Notes under the pieces: model-generated
What the model saw: the letters and a program-made list of their open reading frames with translations, nothing else
What the model was told of the DNA's origin: nothing
Databases searched by the model: none
Part shown: positions 51,972-59,999 of the stretch, piece by piece
How positions within the stretch are numbered: position 1 is the first letter of the stretch
Layout: each line of letters starts with the position of its first letter
Program-made: the position numbers and the translations under genes
From: Streptomyces caniscabiei
GTDB lineage: Bacteria > Actinomycetota > Actinomycetes > Streptomycetales > Streptomycetaceae
NCBI RefSeq assembly: GCF_014930365.1
Contig: NZ_JABXWI010000014.1
Coordinates: 62,001-126,000 of the forward strand
DNA length: 64,000 nucleotides
Direction of reading: 5' to 3'

Positions 51972-54283
51972 GCAACGAAACCGTCATCGCGACGCCCGCG
52001 GGCCCCGGCGACGCCGCGCCGGCCCCGGAGCAACTCCCGCACGGCCTGGGCGCGAACCTGCCCTCCGCCGACTCCCGGGCCAAGTCCGAGGGCACCTTCC
52101 CGTACGCGGCCGACCTGTGGGCCGAGGGCCTGCTGTGGGCCGCCGTGCTGCGCTCGCCGCACCCGCACGCGCGCATCGTGTCCATCGACACGTCCCACGC
52201 GCGCGACATGCCCGGCGTACGGGCCGTGGTCACCCACGAGGACGTGCCGGGCGCCGCCCTGCACGGCCGCGGCAAGGCCGACCGGCCCCTGTTCGCCTCC
52301 GAGGTCGTACGCCACCACGGCGAGCCCATCGCGGCCGTCGCCGCCGACCACCCCGACACCGCGCGGATGGCCGCCGCCGCCGTCATCGTCGAGTACGAGG
52401 TGCTCGACCCGGTGATCGACCCGGAGCAGGCCTTCGAGGCCGAGCCCCTGCACCCCGACGGCAACCTCATCCGCCACATCCCGCTGCGCCACGGCGACCC
52501 GGACGCGGCCGGCGAGATCGTCGTCGAGGGCCAGTACCGCATCGGCCGCGCGGACCCCGCCCCCATCGGCGCCGAGGCCGGCCTCGCCGTGCCCCGCCCC
52601 GACGGCGGCGTCGAGCTGTACGTCGCCTCCACCGACCCGCACACCGACCGGGACGCGGCCGCCGCCTGCTACGGCCTGGCCCCCGACCGCGTCAAGATCG
52701 TCGTCACCGGTGTCCCCGGCGCCACCGCCGACCGCGAGGACCAGGGCTTCCAGCTCCCGCTCGGCCTGCTCGCCCTGAAGACCGGCTGCCCGGTGAAGCT
52801 CACGGCCACCCGCGAGGAGTCCTTCCTCGGCCACGCCCACCGCCACCCCACCCTGCTGCGCTATCGCCACCACGCGGACGCCGAGGGCAGGTTGATCAAG
52901 GTCGAGGCGCAGATCCTGCTCGACGCGGGCGCCTACGCCGACACCTCCTCGGAGGCGCTGGCCGCCGCCGTCTCCTTCGCCTGCGGCCCCTATGTCGTTC
53001 CCAACGCCTTCATCGAAGGCTGGGCGGTGCGCACCAACAACCCGCCGTCGGGCCATGTGCGCGGCGAGGGCGCCATGCAGGTCTGCGCCGCCTACGAGGC
53101 GCAGATGGACAAGCTCGCGAAGAAGCTCGGCATCGACCCGGCCGAACTGCGCATGCGCAACGTGATGTCCACGGGCGACGTGCTGCCGACGGGCCAGTCC
53201 GTGACCTGCCCGGCCCCGGTCGCCGAACTCCTCCAGGCCGTCCAGGAGTTCCCGCTCCCGGCACTGCCCAAGGACACCCCTGAGGAGGAGTGGCTGCTCC
53301 CCGGCGGCCCCGAGGGCGCGGGCGAGCCGGGTGCCGTCCGGCGCGGTGTCGGCTACGGCCTCGGCATGGTCCACATGCTCGGCGCCGAGGGCGCGGACGA
53401 GGTCTCCACGGCCACCGTGAAGGTCCACGACGGCGTCGCGACCGTGCTGTGCGCGGCCGTCGACACCGGCCAGGGCTTCTCCACCCTCGCCCGGCAGATC
53501 GTCCAGGAGACCCTCGGCATCGACGAGGTCCACATCGCCCAGGTCGACACCGACCAGCCCCCGGCCGGCCCCAGCTGCCGGGGCCGCCACACCTGGGTCT
53601 CCGGCGGCGCGGTGGAACGCGCCGCGAAGATGGTCCGCACCCAGCTCCTCCAGCCCCTGGCGCACAAGTTCGGCATGTCCACCGAGCTGCTCCAGATCAC
53701 CGACGGCAAGATCACGTCGTACGACGGTGTGCTCTCCACCACGGTCGCGGAGGCCCTGGACGGCAAGGAACTCTGGGCCACCGCCCAGTGCCGCCCGCAC
53801 CCGACCGAACCGCTGGACGAGGCCGGCCAGGGCGACGCGTTCGTGGGCCTGGCCTTCTGCGCGATCCGGGCCGTGGTGGACGTCGACATCGAACTCGGCT
53901 CCGTACGGGTCGTGGAGCTGGCCGTCGCCCAGGACGTCGGCCGGATCCTCAACCCGGACCAGCTCACCGCGCGGATCGAGGCGGGCGTCACCCAGGGCGT
54001 GGGCATCGCGCTGACCGAGAACCTGCGCACCCCCCGGGGCCTGGTCCGCCACCCCGACCTGACCGGCTACGCCCTGCCCACCGCCCTCGACGCCCCCGAC
54101 ATCCAGCTCGTCAAACTGGTGGAGGAACGGGACGTCGTCGCGCCCTTCGGCGCGAAGGCGGCCAGCGCGGTGCCGGTGGTCACCTCCCCGGCGGCCATCG
54201 CGGCGGCGGTACGGGCGGCCACGGGCCGTCCCGTGAACCGGCTGCCGATCCGCCCGCAGGCGGCGGTGGTGACGGGGGCGTAG
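51968..54283 (+). CDS. Molybdopterin-binding subunit of xanthine-dehydrogenase-like enzyme
   Basis: A 771-residue large subunit. The N-terminal aldehyde-oxidase/xanthine-dehydrogenase domain (about 25-140) and the molybdopterin domain (about 160-760) are complete in length; GQGFSTLARQIVQETL is a pterin-binding segment. Two active-site positions look altered: the loop usually reading like RAFGAVQ is VRGEGAMQ, and the usual GAKGVGE before the last helix is GAKAASA, removing the Glu that activates water. Either it acts differently or it is catalytically inert. It closes the three-gene operon. Confidence 0.88.
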   Translation: MSNETVIATPAGPGDAAPAPEQLPHGLGANLPSADSRAKSEGTFPYAADLWAEGLLWAAVLRSPHPHARIVSIDTSHARDMPGVRAVVTHEDVPGAALHGRGKADRPLFASEVVRHHGEPIAAVAADHPDTARMAAAAVIVEYEVLDPVIDPEQAFEAEPLHPDGNLIRHIPLRHGDPDAAGEIVVEGQYRIGRADPAPIGAEAGLAVPRPDGGVELYVASTDPHTDRDAAAACYGLAPDRVKIVVTGVPGATADREDQGFQLPLGLLALKTGCPVKLTATREESFLGHAHRHPTLLRYRHHADAEGRLIKVEAQILLDAGAYADTSSEALAAAVSFACGPYVVPNAFIEGWAVRTNNPPSGHVRGEGAMQVCAAYEAQMDKLAKKLGIDPAELRMRNVMSTGDVLPTGQSVTCPAPVAELLQAVQEFPLPALPKDTPEEEWLLPGGPEGAGEPGAVRRGVGYGLGMVHMLGAEGADEVSTATVKVHDGVATVLCAAVDTGQGFSTLARQIVQETLGIDEVHIAQVDTDQPPAGPSCRGRHTWVSGGAVERAAKMVRTQLLQPLAHKFGMSTELLQITDGKITSYDGVLSTTVAEALDGKELWATAQCRPHPTEPLDEAGQGDAFVGLAFCAIRAVVDVDIELGSVRVVELAVAQDVGRILNPDQLTARIEAGVTQGVGIALTENLRTPRGLVRHPDLTGYALPTALDAPDIQLVKLVEERDVVAPFGAKAASAVPVVTSPAAIAAAVRAATGRPVNRLPIRPQAAVVTGA

Positions 54284-54461
54284 GGCCGGGGGAGGCCGCC
54301 GCGGGCGGCCTCCGGCGCAGCCCCTGAGGTGCGTGTTCGTGCGTACGGCGGGCGTTGTCAGTGGGTCGGCGTATGGTTCTCGGAAGTGGGGACGACGACC
54401 GCTCGGCGGCGCGGTCATCCCCGTGGGGGCAGCACATTGAGAACCATGTGTCGGGGGAGCC

Positions 54462-55067
54462 GTGAGCACAATGACGATGGGAACCATGGGCCTGACGGAC
54501 CTGAACGACCTGCGTGACCTGCACGATCCGACCCGCGTCGACGACCTCGCGGTGCTGACCGGGGGACCGGTCACCCGCTCCGGTCTGGCGCTGGACCTGC
54601 CGGCCCTGCTGCTGGACGAGGAGTTCGGCCGGAGCAGGGTGTGGCGCTTCGAGGACTTCGACTTCCCGGCCACGCTCACCCACGAGCCGACCCGCCGCTT
54701 CCTGCGGGACATGGGCCTGCCCGAGGACCACGGCTTCTTCCACCTCGACACGGACATCCCGCTGCCGACCCTCGCCGAGTACTACGCGCACGAGCGCGCC
54801 GACGTGCTTGCCCCCGGCCGACTCCCGTCCCGGGCGGCCCACTTGATCCGCCTCGGCCACTTCGTCGAGGGCAGCAGCCTCGTCGTCGACGGCACCACCG
54901 GCGCGATCCTCAACTGGAGCGAGCCCGAGTCGACCCTCTGCCCCCTCGACGCCGACCTCTCCACCTTCGCCTTCACCCTCTGGCGCCTCCACCGCGAGAA
55001 CCACGAGAGAACGGCGACGGGTTGCTGGGTGGAACGCCTGCGCAACGAGGCGTGCGCCGAGCTCTGA
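54462..55067 (+). CDS. SUKH-4-like immunity-type protein
   Basis: A 201-residue protein starting at GTG 54462 after GGGGGAG. The sequence (FGRSRVWRFEDFDFPATLTH, FLRDMGLPEDHGFFHLDTDI, LIRLGHFVEGSSLVVDGTTG) resembles the SUKH-4 family, known both as immunity proteins to polymorphic toxins and as members of regulatory conservon-like sets. No toxin gene is adjacent. Cytoplasmic, no membrane segment. Family call by memory of the motif pattern. Confidence 0.65.
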   Translation: MSTMTMGTMGLTDLNDLRDLHDPTRVDDLAVLTGGPVTRSGLALDLPALLLDEEFGRSRVWRFEDFDFPATLTHEPTRRFLRDMGLPEDHGFFHLDTDIPLPTLAEYYAHERADVLAPGRLPSRAAHLIRLGHFVEGSSLVVDGTTGAILNWSEPESTLCPLDADLSTFAFTLWRLHRENHERTATGCWVERLRNEACAEL

Positions 55068-55214
55068 CCACGCTCGCGCATCCGGTCCGTGGCATGTCCC
55101 GGCTGGGGCGGTGGAACCAGGCGCTACGTCCGCCACGTCCGCCACGTCCCTCGTGCCCTGATGCGCCCTGTTTGCGCCCTCCCTGTGTCCGAGTGCCGTG
55201 CGGACGCTGGAACG

Positions 55215-55709
55215 ATGGGGGACACGGACACGGGCAAACCGAGCATCGTCCGGTTGTCGGGCGCCGACGGACATCGCCAGCCACCGCCGGACACACCACG
55301 ACCGTGGGAGAACGTCGACCGGGCCCAGGCCGCGGTGGAGGGCGCCACGGGCCCCGAGCCGCCGGCCCCGCCCATCTGCCCCGACTGCGGGCTCACCGGT
55401 GAGCGGCGTCCCACGTACTACGACGCCCACGTCCTCCTGGAGCCCGACCTGTCCGCGCCGGCCCACATGGTGCCGGCCTGGCACCGGTGGTACGTCGACT
55501 CCCAGGGCGTCGGCTGGAACAGCCGGGAGGACGAGCCCGCACCGGGGGCCGTCTGCCGCATACCGCACCGCATCGCCTGCCCGGGCCTGAAGTCGGAGGA
55601 GCTCGGCCTGTGGCGATGGCTCGACACCGTACGCGCGGAGAACGCCCGCCGGGCACGGCGAAGGGCGGACGAGGAAGGCCTCCCGGAAGCCTTGCCGGAC
55701 GCGGGGTGA
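55215..55709 (+). CDS. Hypothetical zinc-binding protein (DUF6083-like)
   Basis: A 164-residue protein starting at ATG 55215 (MGDTDTGKPS). It has a CxxC pair (CPDCG) followed by RRPTYYDAHVLLEPDLSAP, a tryptophan-rich stretch (PAWHRWYVDSQGVGWNSR) and Cys/His positions (CRIPHRIACPG), and an Arg-rich C-terminus. This resembles DUF6083 proteins of Streptomyces. No function is known to me. Confidence 0.6.
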   Translation: MGDTDTGKPSIVRLSGADGHRQPPPDTPRPWENVDRAQAAVEGATGPEPPAPPICPDCGLTGERRPTYYDAHVLLEPDLSAPAHMVPAWHRWYVDSQGVGWNSREDEPAPGAVCRIPHRIACPGLKSEELGLWRWLDTVRAENARRARRRADEEGLPEALPDAG

Positions 55710-55716
55710 CCGACGG

Positions 55717-55887
55717 CTACAGGCTGTCCAGGACTCGCAGCACGGCATCCACGAAGCGGTACCAGCGGCGGTGCCGCTTGCCGCAGTACCGCCGCCTGCG
55801 CCACCAGCCGGGCGGCTGCCGCACCGGCGCCTGACACCACCTGCACGGTCGCGTCCTGATCGTGGACTCCCCACCCATGTCGCACAC
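55717..55887 (-). CDS. Small Cys/Arg-rich protein
   Basis: A 56-residue frame from GTG 55887 (VCDMGGEST; ATG 55878 is an alternative) ending with VDAVLRVLDSL. CRWC and a later CGKRH suggest a zinc knuckle, with many Arg residues in between (PPGWWRRRRY). It is convergent with the DUF6083-like gene, lying between it and the tRNA remnant. I cannot assign a function; coding status is probable, not certain. Confidence 0.5.
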   Translation of the reverse strand: MCDMGGESTIRTRPCRWCQAPVRQPPGWWRRRRYCGKRHRRWYRFVDAVLRVLDSL

Positions 55888-55944
55888 CGTAGCGGCCTGC
55901 CTCTCCGCGGACCCGCCCGGCAGCGTCGGGACGGACGGCGAAGA

Positions 55945-55972
55945 GGGCGGCGCCCCTTCCGGGTCGCCGCCC
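55945..55972. terminator. Terminator downstream of tRNA-Cys remnant
   Basis: GGGCGGCG (55945-55952) and CGCCGCCC (55965-55972) form an 8-bp stem with a 12-base loop, placed where the original tRNA transcript (minus strand) would end. Confidence 0.65.
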
Positions 55973-55997
55973 CTTTCGTGCTGCCTGGCCAGGCAGG

Positions 55998-56041
55998 TGG
56001 AGGCCGTGGCGGGAATCGAACCCGCGTAACTCGCTTTGCAG
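55998..56041 (-). other. 3' half of tRNA-Cys(GCA); left attachment site of element
   Basis: On the minus strand this reads from the anticodon loop CTGCAAA (anticodon GCA) through the stem half GCGAG, a 4-base variable loop, a T arm GCGGG-TTCGATT-CCCGC, the acceptor half CACGGCC, discriminator T and an encoded CCA. U73 and GCA fit tRNA-Cys. The 5' half is missing: the next bases (TATAG on the minus strand) do not pair with GCGAG, and no GGCCGTG acceptor partner is near. This is how a tRNA looks at the end of an integrated element opposite the restored full gene, which should be beyond 64 kb. Confidence 0.8.
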
Positions 56042-56050
56042 CTATATGAG

Positions 56051-56082
56051 CCAGCTCTGTGACAACACCTAGTCTGAGCTGG
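56051..56082. promoter_or_regulatory. Inverted repeat beside attachment site
   Basis: CCAGCTC (56051-56057) and GAGCTGG (56076-56082) lie 10-41 bases inside the element from the tRNA fragment. They could be integrase or directionality-factor sites, or a terminator. Between here and 56227 I see no gene; GTAGGG/CCCTAC at 56136-56155 could end the next minus-strand gene. Confidence 0.4.
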
Positions 56083-56227
56083 GGAAACGCGTTGGGTCAA
56101 GGCGATCACGGCTGCACGACGACTTACCCAGCGGAGCGGTAGGGGTGGCATTCCCTACTCGCGTACACGTGAGCCGGGGGCCTCAGCACGAGAGGCACGC
56201 CTGGCCTCCCCGCGTCTGTCAGGAGGG

Positions 56228-56545
56228 CTACCCCTGTTCCACACCAACCTCGTCGTCGTCCAGATCCGCGAACTCGTCTCCACCTTCGTCATCCAACACC
56301 CCCACAGCGTCCTTCTCGAACGCGGTCGCCAGCCCAGAGAACCCGTCGATCTCGTTTGCCCTCCGCAGGCACCCACCCTCGAAGTTCACGACCATCGCGT
56401 GTCCCTCGCCGTCCCACGCCACGACTTCCAGGTACACAGGCTCAGGCTCTCCCCAGCCCCCTTCGTCTACGCCGCCTCCCTCACGGATCTCGACTCGGGC
56501 AAACCACTTCCCATGCGGCGCAGCAATCATCGACATGTCCCACAC
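56228..56545 (-). CDS. Hypothetical acidic protein of element
   Basis: A 105-residue frame from GTG 56545 (AAAGGCTG upstream; ATG 56536 possible). The middle (EPVYLEVVAWDGEGHAMVVN) looks like folded beta protein, and the C-terminus is strongly acidic (DDEGGDEFADLDDDEVGVEQ). A C-terminal Asp/Glu tail on a small phage-type protein could mimic DNA, but there is nothing further to support that. I do not recognise a family. Confidence 0.6.
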   Translation of the reverse strand: MWDMSMIAAPHGKWFARVEIREGGGVDEGGWGEPEPVYLEVVAWDGEGHAMVVNFEGGCLRRANEIDGFSGLATAFEKDAVGVLDDEGGDEFADLDDDEVGVEQG

Positions 56546-56556
56546 CAGCCTTTCAA

Positions 56557-56583
56557 TTCCGTCTGTTCCGTCTGTTCCGTCTG
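56557..56583. repeat. Three perfect 9-bp tandem repeats
   Basis: TTCCGTCTG is repeated three times without change (56557-56565, 56566-56574, 56575-56583), just upstream of the 56228 gene start and beside the GAGACAT cluster. Position suggests replication or regulatory function. Confidence 0.8.
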
Positions 56584-56640
56584 CTCTCGACTCTCCCGCT
56601 CACTCTCTCGGCGAATATGCGGGCTGTAGTCCCATGCGTT

Positions 56641-56833
56641 TGTCTCAGCAGCATGTCTCTTTGTCGCGCGCTCTTATAGCGCGCTGAGACATTGAGACAT
56701 TGATCGGAAGAGACACGATGAGACATCATTGGGACATCCCGTGACGTGCGGAAACGCTGTCTCGATGAGACATAGAGACATGTCTCCGAGACATGATTGA
56801 GCGAGACTTCCGCACGGTCACGAGATGAGACAT
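56641..56833. other. Iteron-like GAGACAT cluster, candidate replication origin
   Basis: Nine exact copies of GAGACAT or its complement occur in 193 bases (at 56653, 56686, 56694, 56720, 56767, 56775, 56780, 56788 and 56827), plus near copies at 56641, 56710, 56731, 56758 and 56803. Two overlap to make the palindrome GAGACATGTCTC (56775-56786). A GCGCGCT-CTTAT-AGCGCGC hairpin (56666-56684) is embedded and the block is AT-richer than its surroundings. It lies directly after the 3' end of the primase-helicase gene, as origins do in several plasmids and satellites. There is no coding frame I can support. Confidence 0.65.
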
Positions 56834-56836
56834 CGT

Positions 56837-59008
56837 TCACGCCGACACGGGACTCACCATTCCGGAGTCGTCCATTTCCGCGTATCCCTTTTTGATCACG
56901 TTGTCCACGCTGCGGTTGAAGCTGCCGCGCTTGGTCTTGTCCAGTCCCGAGGCCACAAACAGCCGGTGCTTACTCGTCGGTCGTGGCACAGCCTGGATGA
57001 CTTCCCATGCCCGCTTCTCCGCAGCGGTGAGCGGCTGCCTGCCGCTGCCGTCGCCCCCAGCACCATCACCGCCCATGTCGCCTTCACCGGTCAGACCGAG
57101 GTCTACAGCCGCCGTCGTCAGGTGGTGCGTGGCAGGGTCGTAGACAAGCTCTGTCTTACCCAGACTCACGCCGCGTCCGTACGCGCTCAGAAGTCGCGGG
57201 CTGGTGCGGTCGTCGGCCTTCTTGAGCGTGAGGTTCCACGTAGCGTCCGGCCAGCCGCCGAGACGCGAGTCACCAACGGCCCGTTCGTTTTGGTGGCCCA
57301 TGTGGTGAATGATCGTGCCCTCTTTGGTGCCGCTCTCGTCCAAGAGGCTGTCGAATGCTTCCAGCACATAACCCGCCTGGGTGTTCATATCGAGGGCCAG
57401 GCTCAGCATGAGCGGGTAAAGACAGTCCAGGATGATGATTCCGTCCTCACTGCCCGCGCGCTTGAATCGCTCCGCCCATTCCTTGCGGACGGCCTTGTCT
57501 CTGATATCGAACGAGCCCATCAAGCCCCGCAGATGAACCACGGCGAACTTGTCCGGGTTGAGGATGCCCTGAGCCTGTAGCCACTCCTGGCCCATCGTTG
57601 CGGACAGCTCGTTATCCACGATGATGATGCGACCCTCGGGCACCTTCATGGCGAACTGGCCGAGGAACGGCGAGCCATCGCACAGAGAGCGGATCAAGTT
57701 GTTCCGCGTCGTGGTCTTCCCCGCCTTATCCTTGGCGTTGAACATGATCCGCCCGTCAATCGGCCACAGGTCGGCGATGCGGTGCCGCTCGGCGGGAAGC
57801 TCACGAGCGAGGAAGTCACCGCCGACCAGGATGTCGGGGATCTTCGCTTCCCCTCGCTCCCTGGCGCGGTGCCGACGCTGCGCCTCCTCACGGATACGCA
57901 GGCGCTCCAGCTCTTCCGCTACGCGCTCCTCGAAGGCGTCCCCACCATCAACCACTTCCCCGATCAGGGAGTCGTCGTCATCCGCGCTGGTCACGGCCGG
58001 TTCGTCTCGCACGCCGGCGCTTTCGCTCGCGGCGGCCTCAGTCACCGCACGGCTGGGTGTGGCAGACGCCGCCTCACGCCGCCACGTACGCGCTACGTCC
58101 TTCGCGATGGAGTAGCCGTTCTCTTCCTCCTGCTTGTCGAGGAGAGGCGAGCACTCCATGGCGAACCCGTACGCCTCATCGACGGTCAGCCCGTAGCGGA
58201 TCGCGTCCTTGACGATGGCCATAGTGGCCTTGTGCCGCTGGATGTTGCGGCCGTCGGTGAACCGCTGGTTCCACTCGCGGACAACCTTGCGCATCCGCTG
58301 AGAGGTCAGGTCGCGCGCCCAGTAGTCGAAGCCCTCGGGCATCTCGGGCAGCGTCAACGCGCTGAGCGCTCCTGTCGGCGTCTCGCGCTCGCCGCTGACA
58401 CGAGACTGAGCACCGACGCTCTCACCGCCCGTACGGAGCGCCTGAGCGATGCTCGGGAGCGTCTGACGAGACGACGACAGACGCACAGTGCGACAGAGCA
58501 CCGGATCAGCCTTGCGATTCCACGAGCCAGGCACCCGGAGGAAGGACGCGGGACTCTGCTTGCTGTCGCCGTCGAGCGCGACGCGGAGAACCTGGTTCAA
58601 CTCCTTGATGACGTGCGGGGGGTGTGGCACATCGAGCGGGACGAACACGTGGTGACGTCCCACACCCCCCGACTCGTTCACCGTGGCGTCCAGCCGCTCG
58701 ATGAGCGCCCACTGTTCCTCGGTGAACTCCTGGTCCACGTCGGCCCAAATGACGGCCGCGTCCATTGCGTCTGCCTCGCTCGGCATCCCGCCACCTCTCA
58801 TCGGGGCGGGGGCGAAGAAGAGTTCCGTGGAGCCCTTGGCCGCGTGACGGAGAAGGTGCTTCACGTACATGGGCTTGGGCTTAACCCGGTCGTGGACGCT
58901 GGGAATGATGCTGCCGCGAGCGTCCCTATTTGGGCTGGAGATGAACGTGATAGTGGGCAAGTGAGAGCCACAAATTGCCTCGAAGAATGCGGCAGTGTTA
59001 CTCTGCAT
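56837..59008 (-). CDS. Primase-polymerase/RecA-like helicase replication protein
   Basis: A 723-residue replication protein. Residues about 1-190 form an archaeo-eukaryotic primase domain: DxD in VIWADVDQEF, the SxH-type motif GGVGRHHVFVPL, and FLRVPGSWNRK. Residues about 380-620 form a RecA/AAA-type helicase domain (Walker A NAKDKAGKTT, Walker B IIILDCLYPL, then HHMGH). The C-terminal 80 residues look like a winged helix (RAWEVIQAVPRPTSKHRLFV) that might bind the adjacent repeats. GGAAGCGG precedes ATG 59008. Prim-pol proteins of this kind replicate phages, phage islands and some actinobacterial integrative elements. Confidence 0.88.
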   Translation of the reverse strand: MQSNTAAFFEAICGSHLPTITFISSPNRDARGSIIPSVHDRVKPKPMYVKHLLRHAAKGSTELFFAPAPMRGGGMPSEADAMDAAVIWADVDQEFTEEQWALIERLDATVNESGGVGRHHVFVPLDVPHPPHVIKELNQVLRVALDGDSKQSPASFLRVPGSWNRKADPVLCRTVRLSSSRQTLPSIAQALRTGGESVGAQSRVSGERETPTGALSALTLPEMPEGFDYWARDLTSQRMRKVVREWNQRFTDGRNIQRHKATMAIVKDAIRYGLTVDEAYGFAMECSPLLDKQEEENGYSIAKDVARTWRREAASATPSRAVTEAAASESAGVRDEPAVTSADDDDSLIGEVVDGGDAFEERVAEELERLRIREEAQRRHRARERGEAKIPDILVGGDFLARELPAERHRIADLWPIDGRIMFNAKDKAGKTTTRNNLIRSLCDGSPFLGQFAMKVPEGRIIIVDNELSATMGQEWLQAQGILNPDKFAVVHLRGLMGSFDIRDKAVRKEWAERFKRAGSEDGIIILDCLYPLMLSLALDMNTQAGYVLEAFDSLLDESGTKEGTIIHHMGHQNERAVGDSRLGGWPDATWNLTLKKADDRTSPRLLSAYGRGVSLGKTELVYDPATHHLTTAAVDLGLTGEGDMGGDGAGGDGSGRQPLTAAEKRAWEVIQAVPRPTSKHRLFVASGLDKTKRGSFNRSVDNVIKKGYAEMDDSGMVSPVSA

Positions 59009-59042
59009 TCCGCTTCCTTTCCTTTCCTGGTTGCGCCGTTTC

Positions 59043-59080
59043 GAGAGAAAGCCCCTGTCGCCACACGGGGGCTTTTCTCA
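59043..59080 (-). terminator. Terminator between element genes
   Basis: GAGAGAAAGCCCC and GGGGGCTTTTCTC pair around TGTCGCCACAC; on the minus strand the stem ends in a C/T-rich tract. It separates the 59078-59377 gene from the primase gene, which therefore probably has its own promoter. Confidence 0.75.
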
Positions 59081-59377
59081 TTCCATCTCCAGTCGGATGA
59101 CCTCGTGGGCGTAGTAGCATCCGCCGCCGCAATACGCGGTTGCTTGGAGTTCGGCCGCTTCCTGAGTCGCCCACAGACGGACACGCGGAGGGGCCCAGGT
59201 CTCGTGCCGCTTCACGCACCGAATGACCAGCGCGTAGGGCGTCTCCGTGCCCTCCTCGTGACGGCACCAGACGTAGAGAGCGCTCGGCCATACGCATTTG
59301 GCGAAGGTCATGAACGACTGGTGTTGCCGCTCGCAGTGGTGGCGGCGATAGACCTTGAGCCGCGTAAGCGTAGACAT
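59078..59377 (-). CDS. Hypothetical Cys-rich protein of element
   Basis: A 99-residue protein (MSTLTRLKVYRRHHCER) with seven scattered Cys and several His (HHCERQH, CVWPSALYVWCRHEEGTETP, YCGGGCYYAHEV), suggesting a metal-binding fold. ATG 59377 has GGGAAAG about ten bases upstream. No family recognised. Confidence 0.65.
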   Translation of the reverse strand: MSTLTRLKVYRRHHCERQHQSFMTFAKCVWPSALYVWCRHEEGTETPYALVIRCVKRHETWAPPRVRLWATQEAAELQATAYCGGGCYYAHEVIRLEME

Positions 59378-59418
59378 GGTTCATCTTTCCCGTTCTTCCC
59401 TCGGTTCCCGATGGGTGA

Positions 59419-59619
59419 TTACTTGTCCTCGACCTCGAAGAACTGGAGGAAGATCTTGTCGCCGATGCTGCGCACGGCGGCCTTCTTGCCGTATCGGCGG
59501 GCGTACTTGCGGGCCGACTTGGCGAAGTCCTGCGGGTCCTTGTTGAAGTTCTTTCCGTGCTGGAGGATGTGGAGTTCCCCGTTCATCCACTTTTCCCACG
59601 GATACATCTGAGCGGGCAT
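59419..59619 (-). CDS. Hypothetical small basic protein of element
   Basis: A 66-residue protein from ATG 59619 (MPAQMYPWEKWMNGE), chosen because GGGAGAGG is just upstream. It is Lys-rich with aromatic patches (FNKDPQDFAKSARKYARRYG, IFLQFFEVEDK), like small phage proteins seen in actinophages. Function unknown. Confidence 0.65.
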   Translation of the reverse strand: MPAQMYPWEKWMNGELHILQHGKNFNKDPQDFAKSARKYARRYGKKAAVRSIGDKIFLQFFEVEDK

Positions 59620-59748
59620 TACCTCTCCCAGGTTTTTCGCCGGTTCTGACAAGATCAATGCTGCTCTTGCGGGCTATCACCGGCAAGTTCCTACGTGCCG
59701 GTATGGCTAGAATGCTTTGCGAACTCTTTACTGATCGGTCCGCGCACA

Positions 59749-59785
59749 GAAAAGCCCCGCACCGGAATTCAGTACGGGGCTTCTC
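59749..59785. terminator. Terminator between element genes
   Basis: AAGCCCCG (59752-59759) and CGGGGCTT (59775-59782) with extended GAA/TTC flanks around a 15-base loop. The 59786-59840 stretch beyond has paired GAGAGCGCGCG motifs and no gene. Confidence 0.7.
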
Positions 59786-59840
59786 GTGAGAGCGCGCGAC
59801 GCGAGAGTGACGAGAGCGCGCGTGCGTATGCGTTAGGCGC

Positions 59841-59999
59841 TCAGAATCGACGCGTGAGGCGCCAGACAGGCAGCGCGTGACGAACTCTGTTCGCGGCGAC
59901 AGAGAGACGTCCAAACGCGCTCTCAGCGCTTCGGCGCTCTCGCCAGTCCATGAGGTCGAGAAACGGGTTATCGGTCGGGTCGGCAATGCGCGGGCTCAT
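59841..59999 (-). CDS. Hypothetical 52-residue protein of element
   Basis: Starts at ATG 59999 (MSPRIADPTDNPFLDLMDW) with a strong GGAGGAG site eight bases upstream, and ends in a basic helix (SVAANRVRHALPVWRLTRRF). The ribosome site could be masked by a complementary CCUCC 23 bases earlier in the RNA. No family recognised. Confidence 0.6.
   Translation of the reverse strand: MSPRIADPTDNPFLDLMDWRERRSAESAFGRLSVAANRVRHALPVWRLTRRF

Noticed and set aside
55990..56090. Complete tRNA gene
   Set aside because: Only the anticodon loop and 3' half fit; no matching 5' acceptor, D arm or anticodon stem half exists in the next 100 bases.
56145..56687. 180-residue Ser/Pro-rich plus-strand ORF in the element
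   Set aside because: Its composition is the mirror of the acidic minus-strand gene and runs into the repeat clusters; no ribosome site.
57782..59611. Long plus-strand ORF opposite the replication gene
   Set aside because: Shadow of the prim-pol gene; no domain and it reads through a terminator.
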